From JAAXHH01 sp965248395 (GTDB lineage: Bacteria; JAAXHH01), in assembly GCA_965248395.1 (NCBI GenBank), contig OZ252103.1, positions 3,224,001-3,288,000 of the forward strand: 64,000 bases of DNA, written 5' to 3'. This document shows, one piece after another, positions 1-8,960 of this stretch; the stretch's first letter is position 1, and the number at the start of each line of letters is the position of its first letter. A program made the position numbers and the translations under genes. The notes beneath the pieces were generated by a model. The model was given only the letters and a program-made list of their open reading frames with translations, searched no databases and was not told where the DNA came from.

Positions 1-942
1 GTCGGCGCCGCAGAAATAGATGTCGCCCTCGTGGTAGTCGAACACGCAGCGGTGGGTGACCCCTGTATACACCATGTAGCCGCCGACGGTATGCTGCACG
101 CCCTTCGGCTTGCCCGTGGAACCGGAAGTATAGAGAATGAACAGGGGATCCTCGGCGTCCATTTCCTCGCAAGGGCAGTCTTTATCGGCCTGGGCCATGA
201 GGTCATGCCACCAGAAATCCCGGCCTTCCTTCATGGGGAAATTGAAATCGGGATTGCCCGTGACCCGATCGACCACGATGCAGGTGGTGACCTCTTCGCC
301 CATCTCCTTCTCCGCCGAGGCCATGGCTTCGTCCGCCACCGGTTTCATGAAGACGGGCTTATCACCGCGGTGCGTGCCATTGGTGGTAATGACGGTCCTG
401 CAGGTCGAATCCACGATACGGTCGGACAGCGAATCAGCGGAGAAACCGCCGAACACGATGGAATGGACCGCGCCGATGCGGGCGCAGGCCAGCATGGCGA
501 CGGCCAGCTCCGGGATCATGGGCAGGTAGATGGATACCCGGTCGCCCTTGCCGACACCCCGCGCCTTCAGTACGTTGGCGAACCTGCACACCTGCTCGTG
601 CAGTTCCAGGTACGTGAGGCTGGCGTCCTCGCCCGGCTCATTGCCTTCCCAGATGATGGCCGTCTGGCCTCCCCGTGCTTCCAGGTGGCGGTCCAGGCAA
701 TTGTACACGATATTCGTCCTGCCGCCTTCGTACCACTTGATGGAAACCGGCCCCTTCCGCAGATCGTAGTTGTAGGACCGGACCCGGTCCCACTTTCTGA
801 ACCAGTGGAAGGATGCCGCCTTCTCGGCCCAGTAGGCCTCCGGGTCGGCGACGGACCGTTCATATTCCTGCTGGTATTCCTCCAGGCTTTTGATGTGCGC
901 CTTGTTGCGGAACGACTCGTTCGGCTGATACATGTCGGGCAT
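1..942 (-). CDS. acs: Acetyl-CoA synthetase, N-terminal part (runs off the left edge)
   Basis: AMP-forming acetate-CoA ligase, which activates acetate to acetyl-CoA through acetyl-AMP in the cytoplasm. The 314 codons present begin MPDMYQPNESF at an ATG preceded by GGAGACC. They include the acyl-CoA synthetase N-terminal region (YWAEKAASFHWFRKWD), the conserved VFGGFSADSLSDRI segment, and the AMP-binding loop YTSGSTGKPKGVQHT near residues 268-282, followed by the GGYMVYT region typical of Acs rather than of other acyl-CoA ligases. The frame is open to base 1, so the acetylation-site lysine and the C-terminal domain lie outside the window. No operon partner is visible within the window on this side. 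Confidence 0.95.
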   Translation of the reverse strand, partial: MPDMYQPNESFRNKAHIKSLEEYQQEYERSVADPEAYWAEKAASFHWFRKWDRVRSYNYDLRKGPVSIKWYEGGRTNIVYNCLDRHLEARGGQTAIIWEGNEPGEDASLTYLELHEQVCRFANVLKARGVGKGDRVSIYLPMIPELAVAMLACARIGAVHSIVFGGFSADSLSDRIVDSTCRTVITTNGTHRGDKPVFMKPVADEAMASAEKEMGEEVTTCIVVDRVTGNPDFNFPMKEGRDFWWHDLMAQADKDCPCEEMDAEDPLFILYTSGSTGKPKGVQHTVGGYMVYTGVTHRCVFDYHEGDIYFCGAD

Positions 943-1061
943 GTTCGGTCTCCGGTCTACGGTTGAAGCTTGCGGGGGATTCCTCGAGTTCTACAGCAAG
1001 AAACGGGTCTGGCCCTATGATCCTGATCCTGGTCCGTCTGATTGGACAGGGAAGATACCGG

Positions 1062-1850
1062 TCAGTTCTCAATTTCCACGTCGACGCGATCCCCGTATTT
1101 CACGCCCAGCAGGTCGGCCGCGCTGCCCCCGTTGACGGCGATTTCGAGCAGTCCGGCGCTGTCCAGAATGGCCAGGGCCGCTCCGGCGGCCGCTTCATCG
1201 TAGGAATCGCTGACGCGTTCCAGCATCAAGGTGTCCAACTTGATGTGGAATCGCCTCCCCCGGGTCGTTTCCAGGAAGAGGGATTCGCCGATATCCGTTA
1301 TTATATTGCCATACCGGTCGATATGCAATACGTGACCCGCGATCCCATCCCCGCTGACTGCCGGTTCGGTGATCGAACCGGTGTGGTAATCGGTGATCTC
1401 GGGTCCGAAATCGGAAACGGGCCGTCCCAAAGCGAGATGGGCCGCCACGGGCGCGAAGACGTCCCGTCCATGGAACGTACGGCTTATCCGCGGCAGCATG
1501 TAGCCGGGCTGGGTAACGGACGTGACGCGGACTTCGGATTCACTGGCGTACACATGCGCGAAGACGCCGTTGTCCGGCCCGACAAACCGGTGCCGGGAGG
1601 TCTCCACGATCAGCGCGCGTCGGTCGCCGCCCACGCCCGGATCGACGACGGCCACGTGTACCGCGCCGTCCGGAAAGTAAGGATAGGCGGTGCGCAGGAC
1701 GAAAGCGCCTTCGTCGATCCGCTGGGGCGCAATCCCGTGGGTCAGGTCCACGATCCGTACCTCGGGACAGATGCCCAGGATGACCCCCTTCATGGTTCCC
1801 ACGAAGGCGTCGCGATGGCCGAAATCGGTTAGAAGCGTAATCACGGACAT
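1062..1850 (-). CDS. SAM hydrolase (adenosine-forming), DUF62 / SAM hydroxide adenosyltransferase
   Basis: Member of the fluorinase/chlorinase-related DUF62 family; most members hydrolyse S-adenosylmethionine to adenosine and methionine. The 262-residue protein has the N-terminal SAM domain (LLTDFGHRD, residues 6-14) and the Asp-Arg-His triad used by the hydroxide-adding members: D70 in VVDPGVGGDRR, R77, and H127 in FHGRD. The C-terminal barrel shows GNIITDI (181-187) and LEIAVNGGSAADLLG (235-249). The halogenase insertion loop is not evident. It overlaps the upstream methyltransferase by 10 bp, so translation is probably coupled; no good Shine-Dalgarno is present. The methyltransferase partner suggests SAM housekeeping, which is inference. 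Confidence 0.9.
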   Translation of the reverse strand: MSVITLLTDFGHRDAFVGTMKGVILGICPEVRIVDLTHGIAPQRIDEGAFVLRTAYPYFPDGAVHVAVVDPGVGGDRRALIVETSRHRFVGPDNGVFAHVYASESEVRVTSVTQPGYMLPRISRTFHGRDVFAPVAAHLALGRPVSDFGPEITDYHTGSITEPAVSGDGIAGHVLHIDRYGNIITDIGESLFLETTRGRRFHIKLDTLMLERVSDSYDEAAAGAALAILDSAGLLEIAVNGGSAADLLGVKYGDRVDVEIEN

Positions 1851-2668
1851 GGCAAAGGAGGTTTCTCGCCGCGGGGTTCGGCACCCGCGCCTGATCTCGA
1901 TTCGCCGATCAGGATGTTCCGGGGGGCGTCGTCATTGACCGGGCGGCCGTCGAAATCACCGAAAGTCTGCGCGACCTTCAATCCGGCCAGGTCCATCATC
2001 GCGTCCAGCTCTTCCAGGGTATACATGCGTACTGATTCGTCGTAGCTCCGCTCCACTCCGCCTTCCCTGATCCGCACGTGTTTATTGATGCGTACGTGAC
2101 CGCCCGCTTCCGACGGATCCCCCGTGATCCAGCGCCGCTGTTCGACCTCCATGCCTTCCACGGTCCGACGGTCTTCAGGAACGAGGGTAGAGAGTACGTA
2201 CGCCCGATTCAGGTAATCCATAAGGAAACGGCCCCCGGGACGCAGCGACCGCGCCATGGCGTCCAGCACCCGGGCGTTCTCCCTGTCCTCACTGAAATAT
2301 CCGAAACTGGTGAAGAAATTGACGACGAGATCGAAAGCGGAGACACCGGGCGCGTCACGCATGTCGCCCCGGATGAAGGTAATGTCCAGCCCTTCGTCCG
2401 AGGTACGGCGGCGGGCCCGGCCGAGCAGTTCTTCCGACAGGTCCAGTCCGGTTACCCGATAACCGCGCCGGGTAAGTTCGAGGCTGTGCCGGCCATCGCC
2501 GCAACCGAGGTCCAGCACGTCGCACGGCGGCGCGTTGTCCAGCCTTTCCAATAGAAAATCGACCTGGCGCCGCGCTTCTTCGTCGTTCCGATGGGGATAC
2601 ACCCGCAGGTAGTCGAAACGAAAAGCTGTTGTGTACCAGTCGGACGCCGGATTTCGATGTGTAACCAT
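1841..2668 (-). CDS. Class I SAM-dependent methyltransferase
   Basis: Soluble Rossmann-fold methyltransferase of 275 residues with unknown acceptor. Motif I is VLDLGCGDGRHSLELTRRG, followed by GLDLSEELLGRARRR and the acidic FIRGDMRD motif; LRPGGRFLMDYLNR is the post-motif III region. The sequence resembles methyltransferase domain 25/11 proteins acting on small molecules. I chose the ATG at 2668 over a GTG six bases upstream because AGGTGGGT precedes it closely. Its 3' end overlaps the SAM hydrolase start by 10 bp, so the two are one transcription unit. The divergent region upstream contains a perfect palindrome (2773-2793). Confidence 0.82.
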   Translation of the reverse strand: MVTHRNPASDWYTTAFRFDYLRVYPHRNDEEARRQVDFLLERLDNAPPCDVLDLGCGDGRHSLELTRRGYRVTGLDLSEELLGRARRRTSDEGLDITFIRGDMRDAPGVSAFDLVVNFFTSFGYFSEDRENARVLDAMARSLRPGGRFLMDYLNRAYVLSTLVPEDRRTVEGMEVEQRRWITGDPSEAGGHVRINKHVRIREGGVERSYDESVRMYTLEELDAMMDLAGLKVAQTFGDFDGRPVNDDAPRNILIGESRSGAGAEPRGEKPPLPCP

Positions 2669-2772
2669 ACCCACCTGCTGTGCTGTTCAGGTCATGTATC
2701 AACGCATTTTCAATATACAGCGTCACGTGTTTCCGTCAATCCGCGATTGCCACGCAGCCCCGTATCGTAGTG

Positions 2773-2793
2773 GTACCTGTTGACAACAGGTAC
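2773..2793. promoter_or_regulatory. Perfect 21-bp palindrome, candidate operator
   Basis: Two exact 10-base arms, GTACCTGTTG and its complement, flank a single central A. The palindrome lies between divergent genes and contains the TTGACA -35 box of the rightward promoter. A dimeric repressor bound here would block that promoter and could also affect the leftward methyltransferase gene. The cognate regulator is not identifiable in this window. Confidence 0.6.
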
Positions 2794-2808
2794 TCATATG
2801 TTTAGTTT
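2780..2808 (+). promoter_or_regulatory. Putative sigma-70 promoter for the small coiled-coil gene
   Basis: TTGACA at 2780-2785, a 17-bp spacer, then TAGTTT at 2803-2808. The -35 is consensus and the -10 is weak. The -35 lies inside the palindrome, which fits a repressible promoter. Confidence 0.4.
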
Positions 2809-2871
2809 ATCCATGTGGATTTGACGGCTGCGGTCCGGATCAATCCGACCCGGCATTAACTGGAGCAAACC

Positions 2872-3087
2872 ATGCCCAGCAAAAGAAAGCAGGCCGACGG
2901 GTCCGCGATGGACGACGCGGAATTCGAGAAGCTGCTCGATGAAATGGAAGAGCTGGGCCACCAGGCCGACGCCTTACGCGCGAAAGTGAATCACCTCATC
3001 GACGAGATGCGGGAGAATGACGCCGTGTTAGATGAGGATGGGGATGTAGATGGAAACAGTGGCCAGGTAGAAACCAGTGGTGAGTAA
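2872..3087 (+). CDS. Small acidic coiled-coil protein, unknown function
   Basis: The 71-residue protein has a basic N-terminus (MPSKRKQ), then a predicted helix rich in Glu/Leu/Asp with heptad-like spacing (residues 17-49, FEKLLDEMEELGHQADALR) and a Gly/Asp/Glu-rich disordered tail. No cysteine, signal peptide or membrane segment is present. The ATG is preceded by GGAGCAAACC. I do not recognise a family; the architecture fits a small regulator, adaptor or DNA-associated protein. Its own promoter carries a perfect palindrome, which argues that it is a real, regulated gene. No neighbour on this strand shares its transcript. Confidence 0.6.
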   Translation: MPSKRKQADGSAMDDAEFEKLLDEMEELGHQADALRAKVNHLIDEMRENDAVLDEDGDVDGNSGQVETSGE

Positions 3088-3182
3088 AACCCACGCTTTA
3101 AAGACCCGACCTGCGACTCGGAATCACCCGGGAATACAAGCTGTAAGGCCTCGAGCCGGTTACGACGTGTTCGGATGCCCGC

Positions 3183-4142
3183 CTAACCTCTGATCTTACC
3201 GTACACGCTGAACGCTTCTTCCCTGGAAGGTATGGAGTAGGTCGCTCCTCGGCCGCGGATCTTGAGGCCGGCCATGACGGTGCCGAGCGTCGCGGATTCG
3301 AGGGCGCTCATACCATTGGTCAATCCGTAAAGCAAAGCCCCGTTGAATACATCTCCGGCGCCGGATGTATCGGAAACCTTGTCCGGAACATAGGCCGGCA
3401 TTACGTGGATCTCATCGTCCACGCCGAGTACCACGCCAGACGCCCCGCATTTTACCGCTACCAGGTCTACGCCCCTGTTCCGGGCCGACTCGATGACCTC
3501 CCGCGCATCGTCCGTGCCGAAGAGCGCCTCACTTTCCTCGGGCGCGCTGGGCAGGAGTACGTTCACGTAGGGGATGATCTCGTCCAGGGCGTCCCGGGCA
3601 TCCTCGAGGGACCAGAGGCCCAGCCTCAGGTTTGTGTCGAATGCCGTCGTGACGTTGTGTTCCCGGGCAATCTTGAAGGCCTTGAGCACGGCTGCGCGAC
3701 AGCTCCTGGAGATCGCCTGCGAGATGCCGCTGGCATAAACGATCTTAGTGCTTCCGATGTAGTCCGGATCGATGTCGCCGGGTTCGAGGAAGCTCGCGGC
3801 GCTGCCCGATCGATAGTAGGTGAACTCCCGTTCGCCGCCAGGCAGGATGGAGATGAAGTAGAGTCCGTTGGGCCGGTCCAGGGGGGTGGCGCAACGAAGA
3901 TCGATGCCTTCTGAGCGCCACGCTTCGGTCAGGAAATCCTGGAAGGGGTCGTTGCCGACGTGGGTGATATACCCGGTCTTCGCGCCCAGGCGGGAAGCGG
4001 CCACGAGCATGTTCATGGTGTCGCCGGCGAAGGTTCGTGTAAAGGTATCGCTTTGGGCGAGCGGACCTTCGCAGAACATCTCGATCATGCACTCGCCTAT
4101 CGAGACGATATCTAGTCGGGACACACTGTCCGATGTCCGCAC
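3183..4142 (-). CDS. PfkB-family sugar kinase, 2-keto-3-deoxygluconate kinase-like
   Basis: Ribokinase-fold kinase of 319 residues. The N-terminus has SIGECMIEMF and the glycine-rich FAGDTMNMLVAASRLG, the arrangement seen in 2-keto-3-deoxygluconate kinases. The C-terminal PfkB signature DTSGAGDVFNGALLYG contains the catalytic Asp and anion hole. The likely start is GTG at 4142, nine bases past the stop of the upstream methyltransferase, with GAGGTAGG about 7 bases before it. The same frame is open to 4295, but the extra residues lie wholly over the methyltransferase and look non-native. The KdgK assignment is by resemblance; fructokinase or another hexulose kinase is possible. Confidence 0.85.
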   Translation of the reverse strand: MRTSDSVSRLDIVSIGECMIEMFCEGPLAQSDTFTRTFAGDTMNMLVAASRLGAKTGYITHVGNDPFQDFLTEAWRSEGIDLRCATPLDRPNGLYFISILPGGEREFTYYRSGSAASFLEPGDIDPDYIGSTKIVYASGISQAISRSCRAAVLKAFKIAREHNVTTAFDTNLRLGLWSLEDARDALDEIIPYVNVLLPSAPEESEALFGTDDAREVIESARNRGVDLVAVKCGASGVVLGVDDEIHVMPAYVPDKVSDTSGAGDVFNGALLYGLTNGMSALESATLGTVMAGLKIRGRGATYSIPSREEAFSVYGKIRG

Positions 4143-4150
4143 GGCGAATC

Positions 4151-4780
4151 CTACCTCTTCACGCTTACGGCCACTCCGTCCCGAAGGGGAATGATCGTCG
4201 TCCATATTTCGTCGGAACCATAGGCCTTTTTGTTGTACGCTTGAATGGCCGTGGTCCACCGGTCGTCGGACGGCTCGGTCACACGCCCGCTCCACAGCAC
4301 GTTGTCGGTGATCAACAGGCCGCCCTGGCGGATACGCGGCAACGCCAGGTCGAATACGCGGGGATAGTCGTGCTTGTCCACGTCGTTGAAGATCAGGTCG
4401 AAGCTGCCCTCGGTTTGTTCCAGCAATTCCAGCGCGTCCCCCACCTGGACCACGACGCGGTCCGCCACACCGGCGCGCTCGATGAACTTCCGGGCCTGCG
4501 CCGCGTTTTCCTCACTGCCATCGGAGTAGTATACACGGCCTTCCGGACCGACGGCCCGGGCGAGCCATATGGTTGAATAACCTATGGCCGATCCCATCTC
4601 GAACACGCGGCGGGCGCCGCTTAGCACGGCCATCTGGTACAGCACGCGGCCGACCAGGGGACCGACGATGGGAATCCTCTCCACCCTGGCCTTTTCTTCC
4701 ATTTCGGTCAGCACCTCGTCCCTGCCGGGCATCAGTTCCGACAGGTAATTGTCCAGCGCTTCGGAAAGTACGTTGGGCAT
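4151..4780 (-). CDS. O-methyltransferase, CCoAOMT/family 3 type
   Basis: SAM-dependent O-methyltransferase of the catechol/caffeoyl-CoA type, 209 residues, the usual length. Visible motifs are VFEMGSAIGYSTIWLARAV (SAM binding), YYSDGSEENAAQARKFI, and FDLIFNDVDKHDYP, corresponding to the metal-binding acidic cluster of family 3, then GGLLITDNVLWSGRV. The start at 4780 is preceded by CAGGAG; upstream in-frame starts lack such a site. The PfkB kinase follows within 10 bp, so the two are co-transcribed. The substrate cannot be inferred. Confidence 0.88.
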   Translation of the reverse strand: MPNVLSEALDNYLSELMPGRDEVLTEMEEKARVERIPIVGPLVGRVLYQMAVLSGARRVFEMGSAIGYSTIWLARAVGPEGRVYYSDGSEENAAQARKFIERAGVADRVVVQVGDALELLEQTEGSFDLIFNDVDKHDYPRVFDLALPRIRQGGLLITDNVLWSGRVTEPSDDRWTTAIQAYNKKAYGSDEIWTTIIPLRDGVAVSVKR

Positions 4781-4888
4781 GGGGTTATTGCTCCTGTCGT
4801 TGCCATTCATATACTTCAGCACTCCGTGGGCTTTTGCTGTACTGGTGGGCATGCTACATGTGACACTGCGAGGGAACAACTCTGCGAA

Positions 4889-5818
4889 TCAGAAGATCTC
4901 GACCGTCAGGTACTTGCCGGGATTCGCCTTGAGATCGACGACGAGCTCGTCCAGGTTGGATACCAGGCGGTCCATGTTGACGAACATGCGGTCCACGTCG
5001 TCGTACAGCCTTTCGTCGTGCAACATTTTACCAAGGGTACCCTCGCCGCGGTCCAGTCGCGTAAGAATGTTGTCCAGCGCCGTAGTCGTGGTCTGCAATT
5101 CGTCCAGCATGGTCTTCAGCCTTCCGGACGTGCTTTCCAGGTTGTCCAGTGTGCTCGAAACCTTGGACCTTTCGGTCTCGCTCAGGTTCTTTACGTTTCC
5201 GACCAGTGAGTCCATGTTCGCCAGGACCCGGTTGACCTGTATGCTCTCGCGCTTCAGCGTCCGCTGCAGCTCGGTGGTCAAATCGTGGATACCCTCGAGA
5301 CTGCTCTTGATGGAACCATCCCTTTCGGGATCCAGCAGGATATTGGCGTTTTTCAGCAGGTCGCGTACGTTGACGGTGACGGAATCAACCTGGGTAAACA
5401 TCTCGGACAGACCCGGCGCAGCCGTACCCTCAAGCTTGCCGCCTGGGGGTATCATCTCTGTGCTGACGCCTTTCTGGATGTTGATGGATTTTTCTCCCAT
5501 GACGCTCCGGGAAATCACTTCCACCTTCGAATCCTCTGGGATCTGGTATGGCTCGTCGATGCGCAACGTGACGACGGGTGACAGGTCGTCGAGGGCAATG
5601 GCCTCCACCTTGCCGATCCGCACGCCGCCCACCAGGATCGGGTCGGAGGACTTTACCCCCACGGCGCTGCTGAAGCGCACCTCCACGAGGTAGGTATCTC
5701 CCGTTACCCGCCATTCCTTCAGGTAGAACAGGCCCCAGACGAAAATGATGATGGCCAGGAGAAAGGCCATTCCGAGTTTCGCCTCGTCGGGTAAAATACT
5801 TTTCTTCTTAAACGTCAC
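4889..5818 (-). CDS. mlaD: MlaD/MCE-domain lipid-binding protein
   Basis: Periplasmic substrate-binding subunit of an Mla-type lipid ABC transporter. The 309-residue protein starts with GTG after AAGGGGTG. One N-terminal membrane anchor (MAFLLAIIIFVWGLFYL, residues 17-33) is followed by a single MCE domain (residues 40-130, with VGVKSSDPILVGGVRIGKV) and a long helical C-terminus with coiled-coil character that likely oligomerises. It sits 15 bp downstream of mlaE in the same operon. No MlaF-type ATPase is next to the pair. Confidence 0.9.
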   Translation of the reverse strand: MTFKKKSILPDEAKLGMAFLLAIIIFVWGLFYLKEWRVTGDTYLVEVRFSSAVGVKSSDPILVGGVRIGKVEAIALDDLSPVVTLRIDEPYQIPEDSKVEVISRSVMGEKSINIQKGVSTEMIPPGGKLEGTAAPGLSEMFTQVDSVTVNVRDLLKNANILLDPERDGSIKSSLEGIHDLTTELQRTLKRESIQVNRVLANMDSLVGNVKNLSETERSKVSSTLDNLESTSGRLKTMLDELQTTTTALDNILTRLDRGEGTLGKMLHDERLYDDVDRMFVNMDRLVSNLDELVVDLKANPGKYLTVEIF

Positions 5819-5833
5819 GGCACACCCCTTGAT

Positions 5834-6610
5834 CTACAGAATCGTCCTGGCCAACAGGTAGTCCAGGCACAGGATCAGAATACACGATACCACCACCGTG
5901 TTGGTAGTCGCCTGGCCAACGCCTTCGGCGCCCGAGCCCGGTTTCACCTTGAAACCCTGGTAGCAGGCGATCGTGGTGATCGTAATCCCGAAACAGAAAG
6001 CTTTGGACAGACCGAAGAAAGCGTCCTTGGTCCGGAAGAACTCCCGCATTCCCCGTTCGAAGTCCGGCACGCTCACTTGCATCCGGTCCAGGGCGGCGAC
6101 CATGCCGGAAAGCACACCGATCAGATCGGCAAACACCACGAGAACCGGCAGCATGAACATGCCGGCGAGGATACGGGGGATCGCCAGGTAGACGATGGGA
6201 TTCATCGCCATCACTTCGTAGGCGTCGAGCTGTTCCGTTACCCGCATCGTGCCGAGTTCGGCCGCGATGGTGGCGCCCACCCTGCCCGAAAGCACCAGGC
6301 CGCCAAGCACGGGCGCCAGTTCGAGCACCACCGATTCCAGGACGACGCTCCCCACCAGGTAGGCGGGTACGTACCCCTGAAACTGGTATCCGGTCTGCAC
6401 GGCCGTCACCAGTCCGGCGAAAAACGCGATGATCAGGACAATCGGCATGGATCGTATGCCGATCACGATCATCTGCTTGATCATCAGCCCCCAGTATACC
6501 CGGATTTTGGGCAGGTTTCGGACGACTTCGATCATCATCGTGCCGAAGTCGCCGATGTTCGTCAGCGCCCAGAGAACGCGTCTGCCCAGGAACGTTAAAA
6601 AGGGGGTCAT
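5834..6610 (-). CDS. mlaE: MlaE-family ABC transporter permease
   Basis: Integral inner-membrane permease of 258 residues with about five membrane segments. It carries the MlaE signature region GLVTAVQTGYQFQGYVPAYLVGSVVLESVVLELAPVL in outline, SGRVGATIAAELGTMRVTEQLDAYEVMAMNP (the cytoplasmic coupling region), and GFKVKPGSGAEGVGQATT near the C-terminus. It begins three bases after the pyrophosphatase stop, so translation is coupled. Together with MlaD it should move phospholipid between inner and outer membrane. The required ATPase must be encoded elsewhere. Confidence 0.92.
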   Translation of the reverse strand: MTPFLTFLGRRVLWALTNIGDFGTMMIEVVRNLPKIRVYWGLMIKQMIVIGIRSMPIVLIIAFFAGLVTAVQTGYQFQGYVPAYLVGSVVLESVVLELAPVLGGLVLSGRVGATIAAELGTMRVTEQLDAYEVMAMNPIVYLAIPRILAGMFMLPVLVVFADLIGVLSGMVAALDRMQVSVPDFERGMREFFRTKDAFFGLSKAFCFGITITTIACYQGFKVKPGSGAEGVGQATTNTVVVSCILILCLDYLLARTIL

Positions 6611-6613
6611 GGT

Positions 6614-8770
6614 CTACAGTGCGATGAGCGGGGCGATGACCAGGGACACGACGGCCATGAGCTTGATCAGGATGTTCAGCGAGGGGCCTGAGGTGTCCTT
6701 GAAGGGATCGCCCACGGTATCTCCCACCACGGCGGCCTTGTGGGCTTCCGATCCTTTCTCGTAGCGCAGGCCGTCGATGGTCAGTCCCTCTTCGAACATC
6801 TTCTTCGCGTTGTCCCAGGCCCCGCCCGCGTTGGCCTGGAATATCGCCATCAGCACGCCCGAAACGGTCACGCCGGCCAGAAGGCCGCCAAGCGTCTCCG
6901 GACCGAAGACGAATCCCACGACGACGGGCGTCAACACGGCCAGCAGGCCGGGAAGGACCATGCGCCGGATGGCCGCCTTGGTGGAGATTTCCACGCACCG
7001 GGCATATTCGGGTTTACCGCTCGCCGCCTGGAAGATGTCCCGGTCCTCTTGAGTCCAATCGCCTTCGTCCACCCCGTCGTTCTTCTTCATCACCGCCAGC
7101 GCGGCCTTTAGTTCCGGTATGGAATTGAACTGTCGCCTGACCTCTTCGATCATGGCCATGGCCGCCTGTCCCACGGCGTTCATGGCCAGGGAGGAGAACA
7201 GGAACGGCAGCATGCCGCCCACGAAGAGTCCCGCCATGACGCGGGGATTCGCAATATCGATGGTCGAGATGCCCACCTGCACCATGTAGGCCGCGAAAAG
7301 CGCGAGCGCGGTCAGCGCCGCGGAACCGATGGCGAATCCCTTGCCGATCGCCGCGGTCGTGTTGCCCACCGCGTCGAGCTTGTCCGTCCGCTGCCTTACC
7401 TCGGGGGGCAGCTCCGCCATCTCGGCCACACCGCCCGCATTGTCCGATATTGGGCCGTAGGCATCCACAGCCAGCTGGATGCCCGTATTGGAAAGCATGC
7501 CCAGGGCCGCCATTGCGATCCCGTACAGCCCGGCGAGATAGTAGGCGCCCATGATGCCGGCGGCGATGATCAATATGGGTATGGCCGTGGACCGCATGCC
7601 GATGCCCAAGCCCGCGATGATGTTGGTCGCGGTACCCGTCACGGACTGCCTTGCAATGGACGTGACCGGACCGGTATGGGTTCCCGTGTAGTGCTCCGTA
7701 ATCAATCCGATTCCGAGTCCGGCCGAAAGACCGATCGTCGTGGCGATGAAGACGCCCAGGCTGGTGTAGGTTTCGCCGCCCAAGGTGAATTCTCCGGGGA
7801 GAAAATAGTCGATGAGGAAATACATCACGGCGACCATGATCGCGGAAGATCCGAACTCGCCTTTGTTCAACCCGGATTGGGGATTGCCGCCTTCTTTGAC
7901 CGAAACCATGAAGGTGCCGAGGATCGAGATGATGATGCCGGCGCCCGCGATGATCAAGGGGAGGGTGATGAAGACCGGATCGTACACGCCCGCGACGAGG
8001 ATGCCGGCGCCCAGCACCATGGATCCGATGATGGATCCCACGTAGGATTCGAACAGGTCGGCGCCCATGCCGGCCACGTCGCCCACGTTGTCTCCCACGT
8101 TGTCAGCTATTGAGGCTGGATTGAGGGGATGGTCCTCGGGAATCCCGGCTTCTACCTTGCCCACCAGGTCTGCGCCCACGTCGGCCGCCTTGGTATAGAT
8201 ACCGCCTCCCACGCGAGCGAAAAGGGCAATCGACGAGGCGCCCAGCGAAAAGCCGGAGATGACGTTCAGTACCCTGCCCATACCGGACTCATCAATACCG
8301 AAGAGTCCCGTATAGAGGATGAACAGCCCGCCGAGGCCCAATACGCCCAGGCCCACCACGTTCAGTCCCATGACCGATCCGCCGGCAAAGGCCACGTGCA
8401 GCGCCTGGGCCAGTCCGGTCCGCGCCGCGTGGGTCGTCCGCGTATTTGCGCGTATGGCCACCCGCATGCCCAGGAAACCCGCCAGACCGGAGGTGAAAGC
8501 CCCGGTTACGAAGGACAGCGCAATGAGCGCGCTCGACTCTACCCTGCCCATGTTCGCCACGGCGAGCAGCACCGCCACGACTACGACAAAGATACCCAGT
8601 ACCCGGTACTCCGCCTTTAGAAATGCCATCGCGCCTTCAGCGATACTGGCGCCGATGGATTTCATTTTCTCCGTTCCCTCATCCTGGCGGTTGATCCAGG
8701 CCGTCCTCCAGATGGAGTATATCAGTCCCAACAGGCCCGCACCGATCACGCCGTACATCAACTCGTCCAT
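6614..8770 (-). CDS. hppA: Membrane-bound pyrophosphatase, K+-dependent subfamily
   Basis: Ion-pumping inorganic pyrophosphatase, 718 residues with about 16 membrane helices; it couples PPi hydrolysis to H+ and/or Na+ export. Pyrophosphate/Mg ligands are in DVGADLVGKVE (197-207) and DNVGDNVGD (223-231). The cation-specificity motif reads NTTAAIGKGFA (470-480). Alanine at 473, where K+-independent enzymes have Lys, places it in the K+-stimulated group; whether Na+ or H+ is pumped is not decided here. The start has GGGAGAAGG upstream. It heads an apparent hppA-mlaE-mlaD unit. Confidence 0.97.
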   Translation of the reverse strand: MDELMYGVIGAGLLGLIYSIWRTAWINRQDEGTEKMKSIGASIAEGAMAFLKAEYRVLGIFVVVVAVLLAVANMGRVESSALIALSFVTGAFTSGLAGFLGMRVAIRANTRTTHAARTGLAQALHVAFAGGSVMGLNVVGLGVLGLGGLFILYTGLFGIDESGMGRVLNVISGFSLGASSIALFARVGGGIYTKAADVGADLVGKVEAGIPEDHPLNPASIADNVGDNVGDVAGMGADLFESYVGSIIGSMVLGAGILVAGVYDPVFITLPLIIAGAGIIISILGTFMVSVKEGGNPQSGLNKGEFGSSAIMVAVMYFLIDYFLPGEFTLGGETYTSLGVFIATTIGLSAGLGIGLITEHYTGTHTGPVTSIARQSVTGTATNIIAGLGIGMRSTAIPILIIAAGIMGAYYLAGLYGIAMAALGMLSNTGIQLAVDAYGPISDNAGGVAEMAELPPEVRQRTDKLDAVGNTTAAIGKGFAIGSAALTALALFAAYMVQVGISTIDIANPRVMAGLFVGGMLPFLFSSLAMNAVGQAAMAMIEEVRRQFNSIPELKAALAVMKKNDGVDEGDWTQEDRDIFQAASGKPEYARCVEISTKAAIRRMVLPGLLAVLTPVVVGFVFGPETLGGLLAGVTVSGVLMAIFQANAGGAWDNAKKMFEEGLTIDGLRYEKGSEAHKAAVVGDTVGDPFKDTSGPSLNILIKLMAVVSLVIAPLIAL

Positions 8771-8864
8771 ATCCCGAAACCTTCTCCCTTAGTTATTCTA
8801 AATGGAAAACACAACCATTACCGAACTGCCACGCGATCGTCAACCTATCGTCCACACACACAGA

Positions 8865-8885
8865 GGGCGGGTATGGAACCCGCCC
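8865..8885. terminator. Stem-loop between tonB and hppA
   Basis: A perfect 7-bp GC stem (GGGCGGG/CCCGCCC) with a TATGGAA loop. On the plus strand it is followed by TTTGTTCTT. On the minus strand, the direction of both neighbours, it is followed by TCTGTGTGTG, so the U-tract is poor. It probably attenuates transcription leaving tonB. Confidence 0.5.
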
Positions 8886-8960
8886 TTTGTTCTTCCGAAC
8901 TGCCAGAAGGGATGCGCCGCGGTTTAGTGGCCGCCGGCGCAGTCCTAAGGTACTTCAGCC

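Noticed and set aside
2773..2793. Palindrome as a LexA box
   Set aside because: CTGT and ACAG are present, but with 5 bases between them instead of the 8 of the E. coli box, and no SOS gene is adjacent.
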